Shown: piece by piece, positions 10,228 to 22,039 of the stretch
Layout: the number at the start of each line of letters is the position of its first letter
Numbering within the stretch: position 1 is the stretch's first letter
NCBI RefSeq assembly: GCF_027942865.1
Contig: NC_134524.1
Location: forward strand, 24,409,536-24,473,535
Length of the DNA: 64,000 bases
Direction: 5' to 3'
Origin: Odontesthes bonariensis
Lineage: Eukaryota > Chordata > Actinopteri > Atheriniformes > Atherinopsidae
Translations under genes and position numbers: made by a program
The notes under the pieces: model-generated
The model's input: only the letters and a program-made list of their open reading frames with translations
Databases searched by the model: none
What the model was told of the DNA's origin: nothing

Positions 10228-11979
10228 TTGGCGATAAAGAGTGGGGTGTCTGATACTCAAGAGAAACAGTTGAAAAGGACCATCTTTAAGTTCACTGAGT
10301 GCATATGCTCTAAACACGTCACTGATGAAGGCCACTGAGTGCATGTGTTCCAACCAGAGATGGCATATAGTCAAATAAGGAGATTCGGAGGAAAATACAT
10401 TCCAAAGGCGTGAAGTCCATATACATCGTCTCTTGGCTAGTTGCCTGGAGAAGAAGAGACCTGAAGCATCTCCACCATATAGGGATAAATTAACACCCAT
10501 AAAAAGGAGTTTCACCCTCTGAAAGACAGAGAGATTTCGTTCGAACAATTGGGCTAATCTCTCCAGACTTGATGCATCTTTACTGGAAATTCGAGACGGA
10601 CCTGATGAATGCAATAAAGGTTTCTATGTTCGATTAAGTCCATGTCAGCAGAGTTCTTCATCACTCATCTCCACATCGGCTCGGCGACCATCCCTCATAT
10701 TTACGACAAGAGCAATGAAATAGCTGCAATCATTTTTCTCCGGAGATTAAACAAGTATTTAGTCAACTGAATGCAACTGCTGCATTTGAGTGGAAATATG
10801 TCCAGTGTTTTCATTTTGAACTGATAACATTACACGCAGGCATACAAGTTATGGGAGTGATTTATTTCAGGGTGCAGATTCAGTGCACTATGCTTCCTGA
10901 AGAAGACACACAATTGTTTTTAACAGCAAAATCAAGAGATCAAACAAAGCAGCAGAAAGAGAAGAAACAAAGGAAAGCAGCATGGTACAAATTACATGGT
11001 CAGTGTCATCATCTGTAAAACTCCTTGACTATTACATTGGTATACTATAACCCCCCACATTCCCCTTTGTTTAAGGGGGAATCAATACAATGACGACACA
11101 TCTCTACAAAACTAAGAACAAGCAGAATATGTACAAAAGTTGAATTAAGGTGTGAACCAGAATGACTGGAAATGTAACCTGCTTAATCAAATACGAGATG
11201 AACCAGAGGGGGTGTCGATGATAACGGTAGCATCGGTAGCTTCGATTTGGAGTTTGTAGAATTGTTCAGCTGCCGCCCAGTACTTGGCACGGCAGCTTCT
11301 TACTATCATTAGTGCAATAAACCGAACAAAAAAAGACTTTAGCAAAAAGGCAACAGAAACACTAACCAGTGTTTTACACATACTGGAAAAACCTGACGTG
11401 TATCAAAAATATCCATATATATCGTCATTACCGTATGCAGTCGTGAGTGTCTTTATAAGACAGCAAAAATTATTTCTGGTTAACAACGAAGACTGTGAGA
11501 TAGACACGGAAATATCAAAATAGGATACATGTGAAGCAAGCAATCAAACTGGAAACGGTAAAACCTTTTTTTTTTTTCATATCTAGGAAAGTCATTGGCG
11601 AATTACCCCAGAAAGAGAAAAACAATGCCATGTATTTTGGTAGTTGTGTAAAACACTCACACACATGTCAACAGGGATATGTACAAAGTGGAGTTCACTG
11701 TTCATATTTACACATTTACATTAAACGAGCCAAACCTTTACAGGAGACATGATTCCACCGCGGGCTACGCCTAATATAGGCTGATACAGAATACGCCGGC
11801 TACACCTTCTCTCCACGACGGCAACTGTTGTCTCCAGAGGACAGAGTCGGTTCTGACCCAGAAAGTGTGAGGAGGAGGAAGAGGAGGAGCAGAAAGGGCC
11901 GTAACGTTGTTTTTCTTTTTCTTTTTCTTTTTCTTTTAGTTTTTTTTTTTTTTTTTAAAGTAACTAGACATGACAACGG
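10228..11979. other. Intergenic, no gene seen
   Basis: A long minus-strand open frame (10048-10614) overlaps the Tc1-type element and shows no domain. The remainder has no exon pattern that I can support; homopolymer T and GA-rich tracts occur at 11880-11956. Confidence 0.4.
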
Positions 11980-11983
11980 TTAA

Positions 11984-12742
11984 AGGGGAACTCCGGGGCA
12001 TTTGAAGCGTGTTTCCATTGCTAGGGGTTGTCAAATAGTGATAGTAGGACACAGAGAGGTGCGTATCTGCGCTCCCTGTGTGGAGATCGCTCTGTCCGCA
12101 CAGCATGTCATGCGAGGCTAATACGTGGTGGCTAAGGGGCAAGCGCTAACCCTTCCACGTAAAACAACAACTTGCACACTGCAGAAACGTCACACCACTT
12201 TATAAACCATCCGACAATAAAGTCACAAGCCTTACCATCAAAACCATATGCATGGTTCTCACATTACTGGCATGGGGACGTTACAAAACAACTTTATAAA
12301 CAGCATGTAACTCACCGGCTGGTTGTAGGCTCGCGCATGTGAAAGCCCAAAAGAGTCGATGGAGAATAATCCCATATACAAAACAATTATATTCTCTAGA
12401 AAAACTGCGTTCAAGTATTTAAAACATTACAACAATACATGCCCAGTAATATTCTTGTAATGTTTTAAATACTTGAACGCAGTTTTTCTAGAGAATATAA
12501 TTGTTTTGTATGTCGGATGGGTTATAAAGTGGTGTGACGTTTCTGCAGTGTGCAAGTTGTTGTTTTACGTGGAAGGGTTAGCGCTTGCCCCTAGCCACCA
12601 CGTATTAGCCTCGCATGACATGCTGTGCGGACAGAGCGATCTCCACACAGGGAGCGCAGATACGCACCTCTCTGTGTCCTACTATCACTATTTGACAACC
12701 CCTAGCAATGGAAACACGCTTCAAATGCCCCGGAGTTCCCCT
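11984..12742. mobile_element. Kolobok-type foldback element with TTAA duplication
   Basis: The ends are AGGGGAACTCCGGGGCATTT and its exact reverse complement, flanked by TTAA at 11980-11983 and 12743-12746. About 280 bp of the two arms are near-perfect inverted copies; the left arm has an extra ~150 bp. The centre (about 12400-12510) is itself a palindrome around ATTATATTCTCTAGAAAAAC. TTAA duplication with an AGGG start points to Kolobok rather than piggyBac. A truncated second copy is at 56405-56934. Confidence 0.82.
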
Positions 12743-12746
12743 TTAA

Positions 12747-13645
12747 TGTCACAGAGCAGATCTGCATCCGCTGTTTTAGGCACCATGGGACAGACAAAGG
12801 TGGTACTGATTCGAAACACTAAACACCAATCTTCTGAGGGTGAGTCATTTATAGACGAGGACACGGGACAATAAGGAATAAGGATTATGACAAAGCTGTG
12901 TGTACATACAGTGTAGTCCTCAGAAGCTGAGACGTCCAAGTACCTGTGAGTTAACGTTTTGAGAAAAAGTGCAACACTGCCCTCTTGTGTTTTGCATGCA
13001 TACTTTCTCCATATGCAAATTCACAAGGGTTCTTATCATACTGTACATTCCATTGAGATTATTATTGCCTTTTAAGAGAGATAAATTGAGTGGTAATTTG
13101 AGGGAGAAAAGAAAGAAAAAACAGGGTGAGGTGTAAAAAAAACTCACTTGTCTTTTAATTTAACTTCACTACCTTGGTGCAGCCTACATTTAGTGCTCAA
13201 AAACAGCTGTCTTTGGGCACAGCTAACTTCAGTAGCAAGACTGTTCAATTCTTCCTGAGTGAACAACACAGGACACCGATACACTGAGCATTACTTGCTG
13301 ATTTTAAGTGTGATAAGTGGCAGACAATTTACACACACGTTTCTTTCTTTTTTTTCCTTTTTTTTTTTTTTTTAAGCACAGGTGAGCCATCAAGAGTCAT
13401 TAATAGCTGTCCAGAGCTGGTGTGAAATGAGAAGCAGAGGAAAGAGGCTTGCAGTGATATAAAAACTAAAACCAAAAGGATCGCACAGAGGTCATAGAGT
13501 GGAGGTGAAGCGTCCAAGGAGGAGGACGGGACGAGAGGAAGAAAACAAAACAAAAAGGGAAAAGAGGGTAGGAAGGCAGAGTCCCTGTGCTCATTAGCTG
13601 ACTCGGCTAGGCTGGGCTAGCTCATCAGCGTTGCTATGGCAGCCA
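12747..13645. other. Non-coding, possible 3' UTR of a minus-strand gene
   Basis: If the minus-strand terminal exon at 13646-13710 is real, this stretch is its 3' untranslated region. It contains a poly-T tract (13347-13373). No exon is seen. Confidence 0.3.
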
Positions 13646-13710
13646 TCAGCTGGTCAGGTAACTGTGTAGTTCTCTGGAGTTGATGCTCAGGACCACACCT
13701 GAGTGGTTGC
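13646..13710 (-). CDS. Candidate terminal exon of an unidentified gene
   Basis: On the minus strand an excellent polypyrimidine tract (about 13711-13765) ends in TTAAAG, followed by an exon that in phase 1 reads NHSGVVLSINSRELHSYLTS and stops at TGA (13648-13646). The peptide has the look of a conserved C-terminus, but I cannot name the protein. Upstream exons would lie at higher coordinates; none is convincing between 13.8 and 15.2 kb, so a long intron or chance resemblance must be considered. Confidence 0.35.
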
Positions 13711-13765
13711 CTTTAAGAAAAGTGCAAATTACAAAAAGGACAGACAAGCAAACGAGAAAAATAAG

Positions 13766-15225
13766 CTGAAGACTATAAAGCACACATCCTGACATGCTGT
13801 GCGTCGCTGATGTGAAAGGTGCCTTGTGGAGTTTTCTTATCCTTGTGCCCAACTGAACCCACCACACATGCCTAAACTGTCGGTTTTTCTGCACTCCCTG
13901 AATGTTTGAAGTCAAACATGAAAATAATTTTATGGTAATCAAACAACAGTTTTTCTTTAATATTTACGAATGTGAGGTTCCGCTCCTTTTGAACCAAGTT
14001 CTAAAGCTCAGGCTGAGGTGAAAACATGCACAAGGTACCTTTTGAATCAGCTTATTATCCGTGCAAAGTTAACTTGTTCTGGTATAGTTTGCGTCGAACG
14101 TTGGTCACACTCGGCAATGTGGTTTCACACAAAAGAGTTCTGCCACTCTAGAATGGAACACAATCAGCCATAAGTTTTGATTTCAAACTGTTTTTGTTTT
14201 TTTTGTTCTATGTGTCATCACCGGACTTGTTGACACTGTCATTTATCTTTTACTTTTTGCACGATTGAAATTCTTACAAGTTTCTAACAATTCTGCAACT
14301 ACAGTTCAGTAACGCAGATACTTTAATCATTGTCCGTTACTTCATGGCATGACAACATGACAAAACGTGCTTCAGCTAAGATATAACTGAATGTGTTCAA
14401 TTCTGCCGGTGACTCTGAAGCACAATCTCATTTCCAACTCGTTACGCACTGCTGATGGGTCAAGACCCCCTTGTGTTGGTTTTTAACACATGAGGAAGTG
14501 CTCTACAGCTGCGTGTTGCCAGTTATTTTTGTGCACTGGCTGCGCAGATACTATACAGTGACAGGAAAACGTATTTCTATAATGCTGGCTAATTACAACA
14601 AACGTGGATTATTTAAGTAAATTGTATGGAAGACACACACAGTCCAGCCTTGACAGTTGTCCTTTTTTGCATTCTTTTTTTCTTTATTTTGACTTCTTTC
14701 GCTCTGATACTTTACTTACAAAAAGTACTTTTTCAAAGCGAAGCAAATTTGCATGGAAACACGTTTAAGATGTATTAAACAGTAGTTGTTCCAGACCCGT
14801 GTTTCACTGAATTATGGAGTTGGACTGTTAAATTGTTTTTCACCAACTTTCAACTCAGAATTTTTAGGGCAGGACTAAAGTCACAAATTCCCGATTCAGT
14901 GGGATTTGGCATCTAAGGTGAGGGAAAGCTGACCCCTCCCTTCACACTATCACAATTATTGATAACGTTTCATCCACTACTCCACCTCTGCCCATGAAAG
15001 AATTTGATGCACTGGATTGAACCTCTATTCCTTGATGGTCATTACTTTACTGCAAAAGTGGAGATGCTCACACAATTGCCTGATGTTTTAGGTGTCTTTA
15101 TTCGCCTACAATCGTTTTAGCACAGCCATTCTGGCCACTGCTGCTGTTCATTTTGCCCCGAATAGCAATGACATGAGCAATACCCGAAACGTTCAGGGGT
15201 GAATAAACAAAAGGAAAAAAAACTG
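13766..15225. other. Non-coding stretch
   Basis: No exon, element end or RNA gene could be supported here. Composition is AT-rich and looks unique. Confidence 0.4.
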
Positions 15226-15373
15226 AGTGATGCCCTTCATTTATTTCATTCATTATTTTACTATACATAATAGATAGAATTTAAAAAAACTGTTTAAGAA
15301 TATAAAATATAAAAATATAAAGTGACCAGTGAAGTGACATGAAAGTGAAATATAAAGTGATCAGTGAAATTCA

Positions 15374-16715
15374 GAAGTGCCATCACTGAGAGCTGTTGTA
15401 CAGCCTGATGGCCAGAGGAACAAAAGAGTTTTTGAGTCTGTTGGTGGAGCAGGACTGAGACAGCAGTCTGCCACTGAATACACTCCTCTGTCTGATGAAG
15501 GTGTTGTACAGAGGGTGGTGGGCGTTGTCCAGTATGGACAGCAGTTTGTCCAGGGTCCTTCTCTCTGCCACTGTCACCAGAGAGTCCAGCTCTGTGCCCA
15601 CCACTGAGCCAGCTCTCCTCACCAGTCTGTCCAGTCGGGCAGAGTCCCTCTTCTTGCTGCTACCTCCCCAGCAAACCACAGCGTAGAAGAGGACACTGGC
15701 CACCACAGACTGGTAGAACAGCTGCAGCAGTTTTTTGCAGATGTTGAAGGACCCCAGCCTTCTCAGGAAGTACAGACGGCTCTGTCCTTTCCTCTGTACA
15801 GAGTCTATGTTAGCTGACCAGTCCAACCTGTCATCCAGCTGCAGCCCCAGATATTTATATGTCCTGACCACCTCCACATCGACCCCCTCGATGGACACAG
15901 GTTGGAGCTGTGGTTTCTTTCTTCTGAAGTCCACCACCATCTCCTTGGTCTTGGAGGTGTTCAGCTGTAGGCGGTTGGACTTGCACCACCCCACAAAGTC
16001 CTCCACCAGGCTCCTGTACTCCCCCTCCCGTCCATCCTTGATACAGCCAACTATCGCAGTGTCATCTGAGTATTTCTGCACGTGGCAGAGCCCAGAGTTG
16101 TACTGGAAGTCAGATGTGTACAAGGTGAAGAGGACGGGAGAGAGCACAGTCCCCTGTGGTGCTCCTTCCTGAGTCTGGTTCTGCCAGAGGTTTCTTCCTG
16201 TTAAAAGGGAGTCGTTTCTCTCCACAGTCGCCTCAGGCACGCTCAGGACGGGAGATTGGACCGAAAAACAAAAAGTTTTCAGTGCAATCTGTTGGTTTTC
16301 TTAGCTAGGAAATTGTTTTTGAATTGGCTCTATATGAACGAATTGGATTATTTTATGAATTATGATTATTATTAATTAATTGAATTCCAATTGGCTTGAA
16401 TTGGACTTACTATCTAAGTGCCTTGAGATGACATTTGTTGTATTTGGCGCTATATAAATAAAAATGAATTGAATTGAATTGAATTGCTCCGGTGCTGCTG
16501 ACCACAGTGTCCGACGTGCAGTTCTTCAGTCTGACGTACTGCGGTCTCTCTGTGAGGTAGTCTGTAATCTATCTCACCAGGTGTGAGTCCACCCTCATCT
16601 CTGTCAGCTTGTCTCTCAGCAGGAGGGGCTGGATGGTGTTGAAGGCGCTAGAGAAATCAAAAAACATGATTCTCACAGCACCGCTCTCCTTGTCCAGATG
16701 AGAGTCTGGACAAGG
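15374..16715 (-). pseudogene. Rex1/Babar- or CR1-like LINE reverse transcriptase, 5'-truncated
   Basis: On the minus strand the reverse transcriptase begins at about 16715 with MFFDFSSAFNTIQPLLL, continues after an inserted element with GAPQGTVLSPVLFTLY, KYSDDTAIVG (YSDD active-site block), KYLGLQLDD and CWGG, and ends NSFVPLAIRLYNSS near 15380. The set of motifs identifies a non-LTR polymerase of the jockey superfamily; the exact clade is my best guess. It is inactive: a stop replaces Trp in HLVR*ITDYL, a SINE-like insert (16166-16484) splits the GAPQG block, and there is no endonuclease. Confidence 0.8.
16166..16484 (+). mobile_element. Short retroelement inserted in the LINE
   Basis: A 319-bp element starting CCTGAGTCTGGTTCTGCCAG (after TT) and ending with TTGGCGCTATATAAATAAA and (GAATT)n. 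The 6-bp target TGCTCC is duplicated at 16160-16165 and 16485-16490; removing the insert and one copy restores the polymerase reading STGAPQG. It is a non-autonomous or 5'-truncated member of a family also represented at 4188-4281 and 32305-32495. Confidence 0.82.
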
Positions 16716-16726
16716 AGAGCATATCT

Positions 16727-17214
16727 TAACCTGGTTCTCACGCAGATGGATGTTTCTCATCCATCTGGAATTGTGTCGGTTGCCTAGCTGTTCTCTGCTG
16801 TGAGTAGGCGGGATTGTATTCAAAAACCTCTCGAACCTGATTGGAGAATTCAATGTGTGTGTCACGTACTACTTCGACCAATCATATCGAAAGCGGACGT
16901 GACGCGTTGGAGCGCGACCGGTCTTTCGGTCTGTGGTGGAAAATAAACAAAACACAACAGCAGCGAGCAAAGCAGGAGCCGAGCAGGAGCTAGCAGCAGC
17001 TAATCGTCCGGCAATGGCTGTGTTTGACTGTGTTCGTTGTCGCGCCGGATGCTACGTCATACCTGTTAACACCCCGCCCCACGATTGTGATTGGCCCGGT
17101 TATTTGGTAACCGGGGACTTCGGGCTCAACAAGGCGCTCCCAGACCCTCGAGCGAGCTCACGAAGTGTAACGAAGATGCACGAAGCACGAAGGGTCTGCG
17201 TGAGAGCCAGGCTA
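16727..17214. mobile_element. MITE, TAGCCTGG-type termini, 9-bp duplication
   Basis: Left terminus TAACCTGGTTCTCACGCAG, right terminus in reverse TAGCCTGGCTCTCACGCAG (two mismatches in 19), flanked by the perfect 9-bp duplication AGCATATCT (16718-16726 and 17215-17223). 488 bp, no transposase. Ends and duplication length relate it to the element at 8333-9476. Confidence 0.85.
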
Positions 17215-17223
17215 AGCATATCT

Positions 17224-17748
17224 AGCTCATCACCACGAAAACAACCAGGGGAATGACCTAGCCATTTACATTAGCATACATTACTGGCCATGATGTTTGC
17301 AAGGTGTTCATGTAATTTTGTACAGTTCACACAGATGTCAACCCACCAGGGACACCCACAATCTCCACCACCTTCCTCCACGACTCGTCTTTTATGTTTG
17401 TATCCCTGTATGATGGGATAGATCGAATAAAACGGGGAACCCGCTAACCGCTGTAATCAAACACTCCTCCATCTTTATTATTTTTGATTTTTCTCCGCGA
17501 TGCTTTCGTCACGACAAACCTATCATGACACGCCTACATGATCTGCTGTCATTGGGTAACGCACTACGGCTGCCGTGGCAAATTTGCATAAACTTCGGGC
17601 AAGCCCAACATTTTGACGTGCTCCCCCGCTCGCCGTGCCGGAATCCCAGCATGCTTTGCGAGCACGGTGACAACGATCGGCCGGATTTCATTGAAAATGA
17701 ACTGAATGCGTTGGATACGGCTTGCGTTGACGGAACAATGGACGACTA
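17224..17748. other. Unassigned repeat-like stretch
   Basis: GC-richer than its surroundings, with CGATGCTTTCGTCACG and GCCGTGCCGGAATCCCAGC. The following RTE-type tail (17749-17846) suggests that at least part belongs to a retroelement body, but no protein motif is readable. Confidence 0.3.
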
Positions 17749-17846
17749 GCGTCAGAAAGGGCATTCGGCGTAAAACACCTGCCAAATTATGACGCGAGAG
17801 TGACTCGTTGGGGCGACCCCTGATAAAAACGGAGCGGCCCAAAAGC
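17749..17846 (+). repeat. RTE-type LINE/SINE 3' tail (copy 2)
   Basis: GCGTCAGAAAGGGCATTCGG, GCGTAAAACACCTGCC and GGGGCGACCCCTGATAAAAA repeat the blocks of 2216-2335 in the same order. Confidence 0.55.
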
Positions 17847-17849
17847 ATG

Positions 17850-18600
17850 TTATCATAATTTGTAAATTCGTGTTGATTCAGTTGTGAAAAAAGCAAACCA
17901 CAAAACTTCCCTTTGAACACAGACACGATTTATTGTTGCGTCTAGTTGTAGCCCTAAAAAAGCTCTTAGACAACATATGAGAGGTTTTTTTTAAGTGGAT
18001 CTCATGTCATCTTTAGTATTACTTGTCTGGGGAATCGTGAGGGATGTACTTGAATACATTGAAGTAAAGGAACAGTAATCATTTGGCATAATTTAGGGTT
18101 TATATTTTAAGAGATTGAGCCGACAATTTTGGACAGAATCAAGAAAGACACCAACGAACTGTGCCTATACTTCTAATACCCGGCAGGTCTTTTTTCTTAA
18201 CCCACCGATAACTCTGTTATAATATCGGCATGACATTATACACTCATCAGACACGAAACTGCCTATAAAAGATGACTGACGTGGCACACGCGTCGTCTTA
18301 ATACTAGCCAGGATTAGTTCAGAAACACTGTTGTTGCTGTTGTTACTCACCTTGAACCGGCGTCAGGACAGAAAACAGCAACAAGAAGACGAGATTAAAG
18401 CGCACAATGACAGGCGAAAAACCCTCGATGTTCATTTGGCCGTCCTCCCTTTGCTGCTGCACACATGGCATGAGAGATTGCGTTAGTCCACGTGGATCTG
18501 TGTATGTTTCTGTTTAGTCTCTGTTCGTCTCCAGTTAGTTTAGTCCTGCCATTTGCTCACCTTTCCTCTGTTCCCTCCTGCCAGTCGTCAGCTCCACTCA
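17850..18600. other. Non-coding stretch
   Basis: No exon or element boundary recognised. Confidence 0.4.
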
Positions 18601-18604
18601 CTCC

Positions 18605-18690
18605 ACCTGTGTGTCTTCACTCCCTCACTCACTCCCTCCACTCACTCACTCACTCACTCACTCACTCACTCACTCACTCCTTCACTCCCT
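18605..18690. repeat. CTCA-rich tandem repeat
   Basis: Tandem CACT units (CTCACTCACTCACTCACT) with a few CTCC interruptions; simple repeat that creates long Ser/Leu/Thr/His open frames by chance. Confidence 0.85.
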
Positions 18691-18883
18691 CCCTCAGCTA
18701 AACTCTCGGCTGTGATTCACTCATTGTCAGATCCTCCGTCCCATGCAGGTTTCCCCGTCTGTCTGGTTCCACGAAATGTACAGTCTGCTTTTTTTTGTTT
18801 TTTTTTCCTTAGGCGTTTGTTGTTTTTCTAGTTTAGTTTGTTTTGGTATTTCCAGGCTTGGCTTGGCTGTGATTTTAATTCAT

Positions 18884-19500
18884 AATCAAATCAAATTAAA
18901 TTTATTTGTATAGCACATTTCATGTACAGAACAATTCAAAGTGCTTCACATAAAATAAAAGCATTGCAGCAGGGAGTGGAAGAAGCATTAAAAATACATA
19001 AAATAATATAAAGAGAAACAATTAAAACAATTGAAATTAATTTAAAAACAAGCAACAGTCCGGATAAGTTAAAAGATAGCGTGCAGATTTCATGCATAGA
19101 CACATGAGAAAATAAATATTTTTAACCTGGATTTAAAAATGTCTCCATTTGGTGAAAGTTTAATCTCCACTGGCAGTTTGTTCCACTTGTTTGCAGCATA
19201 ACAGCTAAATGCTGCTTCTCCATGTTTAGTCTGGACTCTGGACTGGACCAGCTGACCTGAGTCCTTGGATCTAAGAGCTCTGCTAGGTTTATATTCTCTG
19301 AACATATCACAGATGTATTTTGGGCCTAAACCGTTCTGGGATTTGTAAACCATCAGCAGGCTTTTAAAATCTATTCTGTGACTGACTGGAAGCCAGAGTA
19401 TTATTTCTATTCTAAATAAACGGCTTAAGTTGCCTCCTGACTCCGGCTCCCTGTCTGCACCTGGGTCCTCCTTCCTCGCCTCCACCTCCAAACCGTGACA
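18884..19500 (-). pseudogene. L2-like LINE C-terminal fragment
   Basis: On the minus strand it reads LWLPVSHRIDFKSLLMVYKS, GLGPKYICDMF, SRALRSKDSGQL and NKWNKLPVEIKL, the order of motifs found at the C-terminus of L2-like polymerases, and then a 3' UTR with the AAGCACTTTGAATTG block and a TATAAATAAA-like end. It is 5'-truncated and closely related to the fragment in the lectin intron (5450-5895). Confidence 0.75.
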
Positions 19501-19539
19501 GTGGAATGATGAAAAGAATTTACATGTTGGAAATCCCAT

Positions 19540-21150
19540 CTCATTTATATACCAACATTTGATCTCTGCTTTGTGGTTTCACTTTCTTCTCACGGCAGGT
19601 AGATATATATACTCTGACGTTACTTTTGGTTGTGCTTTTGTTTTGTCTGTTTCAATGAACCTGACATCTTGGACACCTACACGTGTTTAAATACTTCATC
19701 ACTGTCCCAGCCGTTTTACACGGCTGGCCGTTCTCTGACAGTTCATGCTGTAACTCCTCAGATGAGTGGCACTTCAGAATGAAATTATTAGTCCAGCAAC
19801 AGTGCTGTAGACCTCAGATTGAGCCCTCTCAACTGTTTTTGGTTTGTTTTTTATTTTATCTTATGTATTCGGTCAGTGTTGTGCGCCACCTTCATCCACC
19901 AGGAGAGGGCGCAAGTTTACAAGATTGGCTAAACAGGACTGACCAAAATAGGCAGTCAATTTAAAGGGATAGTTCGCCTCTTTTGACATGAAGGACCATG
20001 AAGGACCATAAATATGACCATGCTAAAGCCTAAGTAAGAAGGGGAAAATATGTTATATTTTATATGTTATAGTTTGGCTGTGGAATGTTTTGTGTCAATA
20101 AAACATGAAGAGAAAGTCATCCACATTGTACTAAAGTTCTAGTAAAATTGACTGCTGTTCTGCGCCGGCTGGACCAGCATTAAACATGCAGTTCATTCAG
20201 AAGCTGGTGTTAGACTTTTAGTGAGACATAGTGCAGTCTTTTAAATAGCCTGGCTAGGCTAAGATGCTAACGCCAAATTGAACAGCGCCTTTTGCAAAGA
20301 TAGGCACATTGGATATTATTTCCTGTAAACGTGTTTCAAAAGCACATCACAAAGCTATACAAAAGACCACAATGGCTTAGTATACATGTAGTGACCATTT
20401 GTCCATAAAAACAAATTAAACTTAAACCAAACAAAATCAAAAGACCACTGATGCACCATGGGGGATGTGGTTTAACGCAGGCAAAAGAAGATGATTTATT
20501 TCAAAACAATAAAACAAACAAAAGAACAAAGAAAACCATGCCTGTTACTTTCTCCTTTTCCCTGGTAAAAAACCATTGGCCCACCCAGGTGCATGCTGGT
20601 ACTCCAGGTGCCTACCTACGGTGCCCAGTGTGACCCAATTACCAAAATATTCTAAACAAATAACTAACAAGGAATACTAGCAAAAAATCTAATCTAAATA
20701 AAGCACTGAAATCAATCAAATAAAGTTACTCATAATGAGCTGTTGATATGCAACACCATGGGATCACCTAAGATTCGTCTTTCTACTTGTCCTGCTGGAT
20801 ATCAGTGCTGCTTTTCCTTCAGCCGATCCCAACTACAACAGGTCATCTGGATTTAAGGAATCACAAAAGGCTGATGTGAGTGTCCTTTATCTGAGTCCAG
20901 TTTGTTCTCGTAAACAGTCAACCTCGTTACAAATACAGTTGTCCGTGAAAACAGAGTGAAAGAACAATGAAGACACGGAGTGATTCCTGTGCCGTCCAAG
21001 TTGCGTCTCTTTAATTCTCACAAATGCAAAATATAGTATAAACTCTCCAAATGTAATATTCTCATCCGTTTCAGGTAAGTTGGAAATATCTCTACTTTTC
21101 ACATGCATCCAATAACCTAATAAACACACGTTCAAATCAGATTGAAACAT
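19540..21150. other. Non-coding with repeat fragments
   Basis: Holds the left end of a Kolobok-like repeat at about 19966 (TTTAAAGGGATAGTTCGCCTC), also present at 41392, and a fragment at about 20944-21015 that recurs at 23263-23330. No exon was supported. Confidence 0.4.
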
Positions 21151-21566
21151 TGTTACACTCAGTGGGGTCACATGGCACTGAAAGGATCGGATAATTGGCT
21201 AAATTACGATAAGACTGAGTTATTAAGTGCATGTAGACACCTTAATCTGACAAGAAATTGGATCGGATTGGATTACTCGCGATCGGATTAAGACCCCGAG
21301 ATAAACGTGTTTGCAGACGGTAAAGCACGTGGTGAATTAGACTTTGTGTTCTGCGCATGCTCGAGATTTTTTCCCGGGGTCGTGAGCCAGAAGTCGGAAG
21401 AGACGATATTACTGTTGCTGTCGCCGCCAGAAAGAAAGAAACACCGCGATGGAGAATGCACCGTTGTGCATCGCGTTTGTGCAACAAGCAGCTCATCACA
21501 AACGAAATGTAGAGGGACGTAGCTTCATCTTGCTCTTCGTTCGTGTTACGACCCAAGGGTCGTATA

Positions 21567-21567
<1 letters not shown>

Positions 21568-21601
<34 letters not shown>
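21568..21601. repeat. (GT)n microsatellite
   Basis: About 17 GT units inside the inverted-repeat transposon. Confidence 0.95.
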
Positions 21602-21604
<3 letters not shown>

Positions 21605-22039
21605 TAGGGCTGCAGCCAGGTGAGTTGTCCCAGCTGTGACTGACTAGGTCTAATCAGCTGGGCTGCTTTTAAAAGATGCTGGAAGACGCAACCCAGGAGC
21701 CCGTGGGACCAGCTGTTGTTGGAGTGTTTTTGCAGTAGCTTGTGCAGGTTGTCGTGAAGCATAACTCTTTCAGTGGAAGGAGGTTGACAGTTTGATTTTG
21801 GGTTCTGTTAATCATTTAGGCTCTTGTTCGTCCTCAGCAGGTTCCGTTGGGTTTGTGTTTTTCTTCTAGGTTTTGGTTGAATAGTATTACTTTTCTTTTC
21901 CAATACCATCACACATCAGTTCTCATTGTTTTATTTCCTCAGCTCGGGACACTTTATTGTTACCCCGTAACAGTTCGCCATTTTTTCGAATGCCTGAGTT
22001 TGTTGTTGTTGTTGGTGGTGTTGGTGAAGCGGTTAACCT

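Noticed and set aside
10048-10614. 188-codon minus-strand open frame
   Set aside because: Part of it lies in a Tc1-type element and the rest has no protein features; probably chance.
15735-16172. Plus-strand open frames across 15.4-16.2 kb
   Set aside because: Antisense shadows of the Rex1-like polymerase.
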